This document shows positions 56,816 to 64,000 of a stretch of DNA of 64,000 nucleotides, piece after piece. The notes below the pieces were generated by a model. The model worked only from the letters and a program-made list of their open reading frames with translations. It was not told the origin of the DNA and did no database searches. The position numbers and the translations under genes are program-made. Position 1 is the stretch's first letter; each line of letters opens with the position of its first letter. Where the stretch lies: assembly GCF_022695515.1 (NCBI RefSeq), contig NZ_JALDPT010000030.1:1-64000 (forward strand), in the 5' to 3' direction. The DNA is from Phenylobacterium aquaticum. Lineage in GTDB: Bacteria; Pseudomonadota; Alphaproteobacteria; Caulobacterales; Caulobacteraceae.

Positions 56816-57220
56816 CTAGGTCAGGTCCGTGAAGGGGTTCCAGCAGACTTCCCAGAGATGCCCGTCCGGGTCGGCGAAATAACCGGAATAGCCGCCCCAG
56901 AAGGCGTCCTGCATCGGCTTGACGGGCGTAGCCCCCGCGGCCACGGCCTGGGCGAACACCGCATCGGCGTCGGCCTTGGAGGCCACATTGTGCGCCAGGG
57001 CGACCCCGGAGAACCCGACAGGACCGTCCGGCACGCCGGCGTCCTTGGCCAGCTCCGCGCGCGGAAAGAGACCCAGCCAGGAGCCCTCCAGCTGGAGCAT
57101 CACCATGTCCTCGCCCGGCGTATAGTTGTGGGTCGGGAAGCCCAGGCCGTCGCGATAGAAGGCCACCGCGCGGGGGATATCGGCCACGCCCAGGGTGATC
57201 AGGCTGATCTTCGGCTTCAT
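56816..57220 (-). CDS. VOC-family (glyoxalase-like) protein inside the mutasome cassette
   Basis: The 134-residue protein has a vicinal-oxygen-chelate fold: Ile-Ser-Leu-Ile-Thr-Leu-Gly-Val-Ala-Asp-Ile, Phe-Tyr-Arg-Asp-Gly-Leu-Gly-Phe, then Gly-Tyr-Phe-Ala-Asp-Pro-Asp-Gly-His-Leu-Trp-Glu-Val. Metal ligands (the final Glu and a His) seem present, so a lyase, dioxygenase or resistance role is possible. It sits between imuB and dnaE2, abutting the latter, so it should be SOS-induced with them. Confidence 0.88.
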   Translation of the reverse strand: MKPKISLITLGVADIPRAVAFYRDGLGFPTHNYTPGEDMVMLQLEGSWLGLFPRAELAKDAGVPDGPVGFSGVALAHNVASKADADAVFAQAVAAGATPVKPMQDAFWGGYSGYFADPDGHLWEVCWNPFTDLT

Positions 57221-57247
57221 GCTTTGCGTCTCCTTGATGTCAAAGGG

Positions 57248-58777
57248 CTATCCGAACAGCCCGTGCAGCCACCACCGGGCCGGAACGCCGGTTTCGTAGA
57301 GGCCGGCGCGGAACAGCCAGAAGCGGGTCCCGGCCTCGTCCTCGACCCGGTAATAGTCGCGCACATGGCTGCTGGCGGCCGCCTCGATCGGGCCGGTCCA
57401 CCATTCCTCGGCGATGCGCTCGGGCCCCTCGGCGCGGCGGACGCGGATCAGGCGGTTGCGCCAGCGGAACTGCACCGGCGGGTCGTCTGGCACCGGGGCC
57501 ATGACCGAGTCCACCGGCTCGGGGCGGCGGAACAGGCGCAAGGGCCTGGGCCGCTCGGGGTCCCAGGCGCGGGGCGCCACGGCCTTGAGCGGCGGGCCGG
57601 AAACAGCCGACTGTTCCGGCACATGGCTTTCGCGGGGGCCGCTCTTCCAGACCCGCCCCTCGCCCAGGCGATTGATCAGCCGGTCGACCAGGGGGGCCAG
57701 GCCGTCCTCCACCGCGGCGTCGGCCAGGCTGTCGAGCCGGACCTGGCGGGCCGTGGTGGTCTCCACCCGATCGGCGACCAGGGTCACCACCTCGATCCCG
57801 AAGCCGGGGTCCAGGGTCTCGAGCCGGGGTTGGAACAGCTTGGCGATACGGGCCGGGTCGCGGCCGGCGAGCGACAGGCCGATGGCGAGCGTCAGGGCCT
57901 TGCCGTCCAGGCGGTGGAAGGCGATCTCGAAGCGCCGGGCCCCCTTGCCCTCCCGCTCCAGCCGCGCGCAGAGCCGGACGGCGACGTCCTGGCTGACCCG
58001 GGCCATGTCGTCCGGGGTGCTGATCGGCTCGGCGAAGGCCAGGCGCGCGATCCAGGGGGATGGCGGGCGGCGGAAGGTCAGGGCCTCGCGACCGCGGCCG
58101 AGCGCCTGGTCCAGGCGCTCCAGGGTCTGGGCCCCGAACCGCTTGGCGAGCGGGGCGCGGGGGAGCTCCATCAATTGGCCGATCCGGGTCAGACCCAGGC
58201 GGGCGATCTGGGCGGCGGTCTCCGGCTCCAGCCGCAGGGCGGCCGGCGGCAGGGGCGCGATCAGCTCCCCCTGGCCGCCCAGCGGGGCGATGACGCCGTC
58301 CACGCCGTAATGGGCCAGAGCCCAGGCCGCGCCGGGGGTGTCGGCCAGGGCCAGGCGGAAGGGCAGGCCATTGGCCGCGAGGCGGGCGCGGAAATCGGCC
58401 ATCAGCTCAGCCTCCCCGCCCCACAGGTGCGAGACGCCCGCGATGTCCAGCATCAGTCCGTCCGGCGGATCGGCGGCCACGGCGGGGGAGAAGCGCACGC
58501 ACCAGTCGACCAGGGCCGACAGGGCCTGGGCGTCGGCCTCCGGCTCGGCCTCGGCGGGGACCAGTTCCGGGACCAGGGCCATGGCGTCGGTCGCCTTCTG
58601 GCCCACCCGCAGCCCCAGGCCGTGGGCGACCGCGTCCACCGCCGCCAGCCGCCGTGCGCCGCGGGCTTTCTCGATCAGGGCGAGGGGGGCCTCACCCGGC
58701 GCGGCGGAGGGGTGTCGACGGCGCCAGTTGGCGATCGCCCAGTTCGGCGACCAGGCGCAGAGGATGCGTCCCATCAT
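57248..58777 (-). CDS. imuB: Y-family polymerase-like protein ImuB
   Basis: The protein of about 509 residues begins with Ile-Leu-Cys-Ala-Trp-Ser-Pro-Asn-Trp-Ala-Ile where active Y-family polymerases carry the catalytic Asp, which is absent. ImuB acts as a catalytically dead hub linking ImuA, DnaE2 and the clamp. The core has Leu-Met-Leu-Asp-Ile-Ala-Gly, and Leu-Gly-Leu-Thr-Arg-Ile-Gly-Gln-Leu. I chose tandem ATGs at 58777/58774 after a GAGGGA site. Its start overlaps imuA by 86 bases. Confidence 0.93.
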   Translation of the reverse strand: MMGRILCAWSPNWAIANWRRRHPSAAPGEAPLALIEKARGARRLAAVDAVAHGLGLRVGQKATDAMALVPELVPAEAEPEADAQALSALVDWCVRFSPAVAADPPDGLMLDIAGVSHLWGGEAELMADFRARLAANGLPFRLALADTPGAAWALAHYGVDGVIAPLGGQGELIAPLPPAALRLEPETAAQIARLGLTRIGQLMELPRAPLAKRFGAQTLERLDQALGRGREALTFRRPPSPWIARLAFAEPISTPDDMARVSQDVAVRLCARLEREGKGARRFEIAFHRLDGKALTLAIGLSLAGRDPARIAKLFQPRLETLDPGFGIEVVTLVADRVETTTARQVRLDSLADAAVEDGLAPLVDRLINRLGEGRVWKSGPRESHVPEQSAVSGPPLKAVAPRAWDPERPRPLRLFRRPEPVDSVMAPVPDDPPVQFRWRNRLIRVRRAEGPERIAEEWWTGPIEAAASSHVRDYYRVEDEAGTRFWLFRAGLYETGVPARWWLHGLFG

Positions 58778-59483
58778 GTCCCTCGTAAGCATAGGCGGCG
58801 CTCGCCTCGAACAGCCAGGCGCCGGGGCGCCCGCCCCGGCAGCGTTCCAGGGTCGCGGTCCAGCGGGGCGGCCCAAGGCCGAATTCGCCGGGGCCGGGCT
58901 GGCTGGCGGCGCCCGAGACCCGCCAGCGGGTGGCGGCGGCCGAGCCCGTGGCGGCCTTCGTCCCGGCCCCGCCGAAGGGTCGCCGGCGGATGACGAAGCC
59001 GGTCGCCCCGCGCTTCTCGCAGGCCAGCTGCAGCCGCCGGCCGGCCGTCAGGTCCACCGCCTCGGCCTCGACGAAGACGGCGGAGACCCCGATGGTCGCG
59101 AGCGCGTCCTCGGCCACGGCCAGCGCATCGGCCTCGTCGCGGGCGCAGACCTGGATCAGCCGCTCGGCGGGAAAGCCCAGCCCCACAAGGCCCGGGGCGA
59201 ACAGGTCGTCGCGGCGCAGGATCCACACCGCCTCGCCACGGGCGGCCAAGGGCGCGGCCAGCAGGGCGGCGAAGGCGGCCGGGGCGGCGGCGGTCTCGAC
59301 CTCCATCCCCTCCCCGCCGATCTCGTGCCACTGGCCGAGCGGCAGGCCGGCGGCGTGGGGAAAACAGGCGTCCAGCCCGGGATCGCCCAGGGACAGGGCG
59401 GCAGAGTCCCCCCGTCCGCCCGCCTCCAGGGCGGCGATCTTCGCCTTGAGCGCGGTGAGCGCGCCATCGCGAAAACCGGACAT
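58692..59483 (-). CDS. imuA: ImuA, RecA-like mutasome protein
   Basis: The 263-residue protein shows a RecA-like core with Gly-Gln-Trp-His-Glu-Ile-Gly-Gly-Glu-Gly, Trp-Ile-Leu-Arg-Arg-Asp-Asp-Leu-Phe-Ala-Pro-Gly-Leu, and a C-terminal Leu-Arg-Leu-Val-Ala-Glu-Leu-Gly-Asp-Arg. It is the first gene of imuA-imuB-VOC-dnaE2. A perfect LexA box ends 17 bases before its ATG at 59483. Confidence 0.93.
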   Translation of the reverse strand: MSGFRDGALTALKAKIAALEAGGRGDSAALSLGDPGLDACFPHAAGLPLGQWHEIGGEGMEVETAAAPAAFAALLAAPLAARGEAVWILRRDDLFAPGLVGLGFPAERLIQVCARDEADALAVAEDALATIGVSAVFVEAEAVDLTAGRRLQLACEKRGATGFVIRRRPFGGAGTKAATGSAAATRWRVSGAASQPGPGEFGLGPPRWTATLERCRGGRPGAWLFEASAAYAYEGHDGTHPLRLVAELGDRQLAPSTPLRRAG

Positions 59484-59499
59484 GTCTTCGAGCTCCGTT

Positions 59500-59514
59500 G
59501 TTCCACTTTTGTTC
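59500..59514. promoter_or_regulatory. LexA (SOS) box of the imuA operon
   Basis: GTTC-CACTTTT-GTTC is a perfect GTTC-N7-GTTC, the direct-repeat LexA operator of alphaproteobacteria. It lies immediately upstream of imuA, so LexA should repress the mutasome until DNA damage. Confidence 0.88.
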
Positions 59515-59577
59515 TAGTCGCGGGCGCGAAAGAGTCAACGGGTCGGGGGTGCGGCGGATTGAGGGAACACGGGGACA

Positions 59578-59605
59578 ACAAAAAGGGCGGCGCCGAGCGC
59601 CGCCC
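59578..59605 (-). terminator. Intrinsic terminator of the BVMO gene
   Basis: GGGCGGCGC and GCGCCGCCC form a perfect 9-bp stem with a 3-base loop. On the minus strand the stem is followed by TTTTTGTTG. It lies 24 bases after the BVMO stop, before the imuA promoter. Confidence 0.85.
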
Positions 59606-59628
59606 TCATGTCGGTCAGGCCATGGGCC

Positions 59629-61134
59629 TCAGCTGTACTTGAATTCCCCGCCGTCGAGATTGATCAGCGGGAACTCGTCCTTTTCGCGCCAGTAGTCCTG
59701 GGTGTGCTGCCACTCCCACTTGGGCAGGCGCTTGGGCATCAGGTGCATGCCGCGGGCGAGATAGCCGGGGTTGAAGTTGTCCGGGTCGATCCAGGGCAGG
59801 CGCTCGAGCTTCTCCTCCTCGGGGCCCATGACCACCTCGATCTTATGGGCACCCTTCTCGTCCATGTGCTTGAGCAGGCGGCAGACGAAGTCGCCGATCA
59901 GGTCGGCGCGCAGGGTCCAGCTCGCCCGGAAATAGCCCATCACCCAGATCATGTTGGGGATGCCGGTGAACATCATGCCGCGATAGGTCACCGTGTCCGA
60001 GGCCGCGACCGGCTTGCCGTCGACCACGAAATCGATGTCGCCGAAGGCGTTCAGATTGAAGCCGGTGGCGGTGAGGATGATGTCGGCCTCGATCTCCTCG
60101 CCCGACTTCATCTTCAGGCCCTTCTCGGTGAAGCGCTCGATCTCGCCGGTGACCACCGAGGCCTTGCCGGCGATGACGCCCTGAAACAGGTCGCCGTCCG
60201 GCACGAAGGCGATGCGCTGCTGCCAGGGGCGGTACTTGGGCATGAAGTGCTTCTGGACCACGTCCTCCGGCAGGAAGGCGCGGACCCCGGCCAGCAGCTC
60301 CTCCTTGACCACGTCCGGCTCCGCGACGGCCCGGCGGGTGAACAGGTCCTGGTCGTAGAGACGCTTGCGCCGCACGATCTCATGGATCCAGGTCTCGTCG
60401 ATCTGCAGCAGGCGCAGGGTGTCGGCCAGTTCGTCGGCGTTGCGGCCGGGCACGAAGAAGGTCGGCGAACGCTGGACCAGGGTGACGTGGGCCACGTCGT
60501 GGGCGATGGCCGGCACCACCGTCGCCGCCGTGGCGCCGGAGCCGATGCACACGACCTTCTTGCCCTTGTAGTCCAGGTCTTCCGGCCATTCCTGCGGGTG
60601 GACGATCTTGCCCTTGTAGTCGGACATGCCCGGCCATTCCGGGGTGTAGCCCTGGTTCTGGCGGTAATAGCCCTGGCACATCCACAGGAAGTTGCAGGTG
60701 AAGCGCAGGGTCTCGCCGGTGTCCTTGCGGACCGCCTCGATGGTCCAGAGGTTGTCCTTGGACGACCATTCGGCGTGGGTGATGGTGTGGTTGTAGCGGA
60801 TGTGGCGCTTCAGATCGTTCTCTTCGATCACCTCGCCCATGTACTTCAGGATCTCCTCGGCCGAGGCGATCGGGGCGCTGGTCCAGGGCTTGAAGCGGTA
60901 GCCGAAGGTGTAGAGGTCCGAGTCCGACCGGATGCCGGGATAGCGGTGCGACCACCAGGTGCCGCCGAAGCCGTCCAGCTGCTCCAGGATCACGAAGCTC
61001 TTGTCCGGGCACTGGGTCTGCAGGTGATAGGCGCCGCCCACCCCGGAAATGCCCGCCCCCACGATCAGGACGTCGAAGTGCTCGGTCTTGGCGGACGAGC
61101 TCTTGGGCTCGCGAACTTGGGTCTCGGTGCTCAT
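59629..61134 (-). CDS. Baeyer-Villiger-type flavin monooxygenase
   Basis: The 501-residue FAD/NADPH protein has the Rossmann motif Val-Gly-Ala-Gly-Ile-Ser-Gly-Val-Gly-Gly near residue 25 and Gly-Gly-Thr-Trp-Trp-Ser-His-Arg-Tyr-Pro-Gly. The second nucleotide motif is Cys-Ile-Gly-Ser-Gly-Ala-Thr-Ala-Ala. The family fingerprint Phe-x-Gly-x3-His-x3-(Trp/Tyr) is only loosely kept (Tyr-Lys-Gly-Lys-Ile-Val-His-Pro-Gln-Glu-Trp). It inserts oxygen next to a ketone; the substrate is unknown. The ATG at 61134 follows GGAAG. Its promoter holds a perfect FixK/FNR box and a dyad. Confidence 0.93.
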   Translation of the reverse strand: MSTETQVREPKSSSAKTEHFDVLIVGAGISGVGGAYHLQTQCPDKSFVILEQLDGFGGTWWSHRYPGIRSDSDLYTFGYRFKPWTSAPIASAEEILKYMGEVIEENDLKRHIRYNHTITHAEWSSKDNLWTIEAVRKDTGETLRFTCNFLWMCQGYYRQNQGYTPEWPGMSDYKGKIVHPQEWPEDLDYKGKKVVCIGSGATAATVVPAIAHDVAHVTLVQRSPTFFVPGRNADELADTLRLLQIDETWIHEIVRRKRLYDQDLFTRRAVAEPDVVKEELLAGVRAFLPEDVVQKHFMPKYRPWQQRIAFVPDGDLFQGVIAGKASVVTGEIERFTEKGLKMKSGEEIEADIILTATGFNLNAFGDIDFVVDGKPVAASDTVTYRGMMFTGIPNMIWVMGYFRASWTLRADLIGDFVCRLLKHMDEKGAHKIEVVMGPEEEKLERLPWIDPDNFNPGYLARGMHLMPKRLPKWEWQHTQDYWREKDEFPLINLDGGEFKYS

Positions 61135-61192
61135 GGCGGCTTCCTGGTTTTTTCCTCGTCGCGAAGTTTTGAGGCCCCGCGTTCGGCCTTCC

Positions 61193-61206
61193 TTGATCGA
61201 AATCAA
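61193..61206. promoter_or_regulatory. Perfect FixK/FNR box upstream of the BVMO gene
   Basis: TTGAT-CGAA-ATCAA fits TTGAT-N4-ATCAA without mismatch, centred about 65 bases before the start. Possible activation, or repression, of an oxygen-using enzyme by FixK. Confidence 0.6.
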
Positions 61207-61231
61207 GATAAGTAAACATTGATCACTTATC
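61207..61231. promoter_or_regulatory. 25-base dyad, possible TetR-type operator
   Basis: GATAAGT-N11-ACTTATC is a perfect 7-bp inverted repeat whose inner bases also keep partial symmetry (CA/TG). Length and core resemble TetR-family operators. It abuts the FixK box. No regulator gene of that family is present nearby. Confidence 0.5.
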
Positions 61232-61270
61232 GGCGAAACGCAAGCCGCCGCGTACGCCGCCCGCGCAAAC

Positions 61271-61303
61271 GAAAACCCCGCCGCTCCGGGAGGAGCGACG
61301 GGG
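61271..61303 (-). terminator. Intrinsic terminator of serA
   Basis: CCCCGCCGCTCC pairs with GGAGCGACGGGG (one mismatch). On the minus strand the stem is followed by TTTTCGTTTG. It lies 28 bases after the serA stop at 61331. Confidence 0.85.
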
Positions 61304-61330
61304 CTGACAGCGCCGGAGAGGCGGGTTCGA

Positions 61331-62905
61331 TCAGAAGCGCAGGGTGCGCGCTTCCTTGACGTGCGGCAGGGCGCGGATCTTGGCGACCAGGGCGTCGGAC
61401 GGGTCCTGGTCGACGCCGACCAGGGCGATGGCGTCCTCGCCGGCCGAGACGCGGCCCAGGTTGAAGGTGGCGATATTGACCTGGGCGTCGGCCAGCAGAG
61501 CGCCGAGCGAGCCGATGAAGCCGGGCTTATCGAGGTTGTTCACATAGAGCATGACCGTCCCGAACGGGGCGTCCAGGTCCATGCCCTTGACCTCGATGAT
61601 GCGCGGGGTGCCGGCCATGACCGAGCCGGCGAAGCTGCGCTTGCCCATGGCGGTGGTGACAGTGATCCGCACCAGGCTTTCATAGATCGGGCTGTCGTCC
61701 TGCTTGGACTCGGAGACGGTGATGCCGCGCTCCTTGGCCACGGCCGGGGCCGAGACCATGTTGATCTCCGCCAGCATGGGCCGCATGACGCCGGCGAGCG
61801 CCGCGGCGGTGAGCGGGCGGGTGTTCAGCTTGGCGACCTCGCCCTCATAGGCGATGTCGATGGCCTTGACCTCGACGTCGACCATCTGGCCGGCGAAGGC
61901 GCCGAGGCGCTCGGCGAGCGCCACGAAGGGCTTCAGCTTGGGCGCCTCGTCGGCGGTGACCGAGGGGCTGTTCAGCGCATTGGTGACCGCGCCGGTGAGC
62001 AGATAGTCGCTCATCTGCTCGGCGACCTGCAGGGCCACGTTCTCCTGGGCCTCGACGGTGGAGGCGCCGAGGTGCGGCGTGGCGATGAAGTTCTCGGCCC
62101 CGAACAGCACGTTCGCCTTGGCCGGCTCTTCCACGAACACGTCGAAGGCCGCGCCGCCGATGTGACCGTCGTCCAGGCCCTTGCGCAGGGCGGCTTCGTC
62201 CACCAGCCCGCCGCGAGCGCAGTTGATGATCAGCACGCCCTTCTTGGTCTTGGCCAGGTTCTCGGCCGACAGGATGTTGCGGGTCTTGTCGGTCAGCGGG
62301 GTGTGCAGGGTGATGATGTCGGCGCGGGCCAGAAGGTCCTCCAGCTCGACCTTCTCGACCCCGATCTCCACGGCGCGCTCGGCCGACAGGAAGGGGTCAT
62401 AGGCCACGACCTTCATCTTCAGGCCGTTGGCGCGGTCGGCGACGATGGAGCCGATATTGCCAGCGCCGATCAGGCCCAGCGTCTTGGCGTAGAGCTCCAC
62501 GCCCATGAAGCGGTTCTTCTCCCACTTGCCGGCCTGGGTGGAGACGTCCGCCGCGGGCAGCTGGCGGGCGAGCGCGAACATCATGGCGATGGCGTGCTCG
62601 GCGGTGGTGATCGAATTGCCGAACGGGGTGTTCATCACCACGATCCCCTTGGAGGTCGCGGCGGGGATGTCGACATTGTCCACGCCGATGCCGGCGCGGC
62701 CGATGACCTTGAGGTTGGTGGCGGCGGCGAGCACGTCCTTGTCGGCCTTGGTGGCCGAGCGGACGGCCAGGCCGTCATAGTCGCCGATGATCTTGAGCAG
62801 CTCGTCCTTGGACAGGCCGGTCTTCACGTCGGCGTCGACGCCGCGCTGCTTGAAGATGTCGATGGCGGCGGGGGACAGTTTGTCAGCGATGAGTACGCGG
62901 GGCAT
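61331..62905 (-). CDS. serA: D-3-phosphoglycerate dehydrogenase
   Basis: The 524-residue enzyme starts serine synthesis by oxidising 3-phosphoglycerate. It has Gly-Arg-Ala-Gly-Ile-Gly-Val-Asp-Asn-Val, NAD-binding Gly-Leu-Ile-Gly-Ala-Gly-Asn-Ile-Gly, Asn-Cys-Ala-Arg-Gly-Gly-Leu-Val-Asp, and His-Leu-Gly-Ala-Ser-Thr. Long C-terminal ASB and ACT regulatory domains follow, with Asn-Leu-Asp-Lys-Pro-Gly-Phe-Ile-Gly. The length shows the three-domain type. serC lies upstream on the same strand. Confidence 0.97.
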   Translation of the reverse strand: MPRVLIADKLSPAAIDIFKQRGVDADVKTGLSKDELLKIIGDYDGLAVRSATKADKDVLAAATNLKVIGRAGIGVDNVDIPAATSKGIVVMNTPFGNSITTAEHAIAMMFALARQLPAADVSTQAGKWEKNRFMGVELYAKTLGLIGAGNIGSIVADRANGLKMKVVAYDPFLSAERAVEIGVEKVELEDLLARADIITLHTPLTDKTRNILSAENLAKTKKGVLIINCARGGLVDEAALRKGLDDGHIGGAAFDVFVEEPAKANVLFGAENFIATPHLGASTVEAQENVALQVAEQMSDYLLTGAVTNALNSPSVTADEAPKLKPFVALAERLGAFAGQMVDVEVKAIDIAYEGEVAKLNTRPLTAAALAGVMRPMLAEINMVSAPAVAKERGITVSESKQDDSPIYESLVRITVTTAMGKRSFAGSVMAGTPRIIEVKGMDLDAPFGTVMLYVNNLDKPGFIGSLGALLADAQVNIATFNLGRVSAGEDAIALVGVDQDPSDALVAKIRALPHVKEARTLRF

Positions 62906-62927
62906 GGGTGAGTTCCGCTCATAAGCC

Positions 62928-63023
62928 CCTCCCCCTTGCGGGGAGGGGTTGGGGTGGGGGTGCAAGCGGGGAGAGGCGGTGTTTCACCCCCCTCCCAACC
63001 CTCCCCCGCAAGGGGGGAGGGCC
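62928..63023. repeat. Pair of inverted G/C-rich palindromic repeats
   Basis: One unit at 62928-62950 (CCCCTCCCC-x-GGGGAGGGG, followed by GGTTGGGGTGGGGG) and its opposite at 62987-63023 (CACCCCCCTCCCAACCCTCCCCCGCAAGGG part). They resemble the pair at 29181-29297 in layout and fill the serA-serC gap. Confidence 0.6.
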
Positions 63024-63030
63024 AAGGGCG

Positions 63031-64000
63031 TCAGGCCGCCTGAAGCGACGCGGCGGTGGTGGCGAAGGCCCAGTCGAGCCAGGGGGTCAGGGCCTCGAGG
63101 TCCGAGGTCTCGACCGTGGCGCCGCACCAGATCCGCAGGCCGGGAGGGGCGTCGCGATAGCCGCCGACGTCGAGGGCCACGCCCTCCTTCTCCAGCGCCG
63201 CGGCCAGCTTCTTGGCGAAGTCGGCCTGGGCGTCGTCGGAGAGGCCGGTGACGCGGGCGTCGACCACCTTCAGGCACACCGAGGTGTTGGAGCGGCAGGC
63301 CGGATCGGCGGCCAGGAACTCGACCCAGGGGGTCTTTTCGACCCACTCGGCCAGCACCGCCAGATTGGCGTCGGCGCGGCGCTGCATCTCGGCCAGACCG
63401 CCGATGCCGGCGGCCCACTTCAGGGCGTCCACCGCGTCTTCCACGCAGAGCATGGAGGGGGTGTTGATGGTGGCGCCCTCGAAGATATCGAGGCTGACCT
63501 TGCCGGACTTGGTCATGCGGAACAGCTTCGGCATCGGCCAGGCCGGGGTGTAGCTCTCCAGCCGGGCGACGGCGCGGGGCGACAGGATCAGCACGCCGTG
63601 CGCGGCCTCGCCGCCGAGCGCCTTCTGCCAGGAGAAGGTCACCACATCGAGCTTGGCCCAGTCGAGATCCTGGGCGAAGGCCGCCGAGGTGGCGTCGCAG
63701 ATCACGATCCCCTCGCGGTCGGCGGAGATGAAATCGGCGTTGGGGACGCGGACGCCGGAGGTGGTGCCGTTCCAGGTGAAGATCAGGTCGGCGTCGGGGC
63801 GGACCTTGGTCAGGTCGGGCAGCTGGCCGTAGGGCGCGTCGAGCACTTCCGCCGGAAGCTTCAGCTGCTTCACCACGTCGGTGACCCAGTCCTTGCCGAA
63901 GCTCTCGAAGGCCAGCATCTGGATCGGCTTGGGGCCGAGCATCGACCACAGGGCCATCTCCACGGCGCCGGTGTCGGAGCCGGGGGTGATGCCGATCAGG
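63031..64000 (-). CDS. serC: Phosphoserine aminotransferase (partial, 5' end outside)
   Basis: The frame is open to the right edge with Gly-Ile-Thr-Pro-Gly-Ser-Asp-Thr-Gly-Ala before Val-Glu-Met-Ala-Leu-Trp-Ser-Met-Leu-Gly. This is the SerC substrate-phosphate region, so the start lies beyond the window and the ATG at 63963 is internal. The PLP-binding Lys is in Phe-Ser-Trp-Gln-Lys-Ala-Leu-Gly-Gly. It makes phosphoserine from 3-phosphohydroxypyruvate, the product of SerA. The serine genes probably form an operon despite a 125-base gap filled by repeats. Confidence 0.96.
   Translation of the reverse strand, partial: LIGITPGSDTGAVEMALWSMLGPKPIQMLAFESFGKDWVTDVVKQLKLPAEVLDAPYGQLPDLTKVRPDADLIFTWNGTTSGVRVPNADFISADREGIVICDATSAAFAQDLDWAKLDVVTFSWQKALGGEAAHGVLILSPRAVARLESYTPAWPMPKLFRMTKSGKVSLDIFEGATINTPSMLCVEDAVDALKWAAGIGGLAEMQRRADANLAVLAEWVEKTPWVEFLAADPACRSNTSVCLKVVDARVTGLSDDAQADFAKKLAAALEKEGVALDVGGYRDAPPGLRIWCGATVETSDLEALTPWLDWAFATTAASLQAA

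Noticed and set aside
55841..58993. Open frame of 1050 codons opposite dnaE2 and imuB
   Set aside because: Its product is Gly/Arg/Ala-rich without motifs, and it mirrors two well-conserved genes. Long antisense frames are expected where third codon positions are nearly all G or C.

Overview
The window is GC-rich, gene-dense DNA from an alphaproteobacterium, most likely a member of the Caulobacterales (Caulobacter/Phenylobacterium type). This is inferred from the FixLJ-FixK-cbb3 gene set, Entner-Doudoroff glycolysis, a LexA box of the GTTC-N7-GTTC type driving an imuA-imuB-dnaE2 cassette, and intergenic G/C-rich palindromic repeats. No rRNA, tRNA, CRISPR array, phage or insertion sequence was seen.

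Layout. 1-4557: an end of an upstream gene, a DUF998 membrane protein, and the opgGH pair for periplasmic glucans. 4602-18220: a micro-oxic respiration island with fixK, a tandem Usp protein, the heme sensor fixL and its regulator fixJ, a receiver-only protein, hemN, and the full cbb3 oxidase and maturation operon ccoNOQPGHIS (minus strand, including the small genes ccoQ and ccoS). FixK/FNR-type boxes lie before fixK, hemN and ccoN, and a possible FixJ site lies before fixK. 18489-29169: mixed housekeeping genes, including bacterioferritin and its ferredoxin, a bd-type/CIO quinol oxidase (cydAB plus a small third subunit), thiE, suhB, a periplasmic GDPD, and a thiolase-fold/DUF35 pair. 29297-33184: CoA transferase, acyl-CoA dehydrogenase and enoyl-CoA hydratase.

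33338-48234: central carbohydrate metabolism. A pgl-edd-glk-eda operon, pyruvate kinase and zwf form the Entner-Doudoroff route. They are interleaved with a glycosyltransferase, an amylo-alpha-1,6-glucosidase-like enzyme, a GH15 enzyme and otsBA for trehalose. 48017-51983: NHEJ repair (ligD and ku). 52040-59514: an exported carboxylesterase and the SOS mutasome cassette imuA-imuB-(VOC gene)-dnaE2 under a LexA box. 59629-64000: a Baeyer-Villiger-type flavoprotein with an unusual promoter region, serA, and the 3' part of serC at the window edge.

A striking property of the window is that eight otherwise intact genes (usp, ccoI, ccoG, ybaK, a P-loop kinase, the debranching-type enzyme, ligD four times, a carboxylesterase) change reading frame. 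Every change can be explained by loss of one or two G/C bases inside short GC-rich palindromic tracts. Because essential subunits of a complete operon are hit in the same way, base-loss errors in the sequence are more likely than genuine gene decay. I did not find a convincing previously undescribed system. The strongest leads are the cysteine-less thiolase/DUF35 pair, the BVMO promoter, the receiver-only protein next to FixLJ, and the VOC gene embedded in the mutasome cassette.
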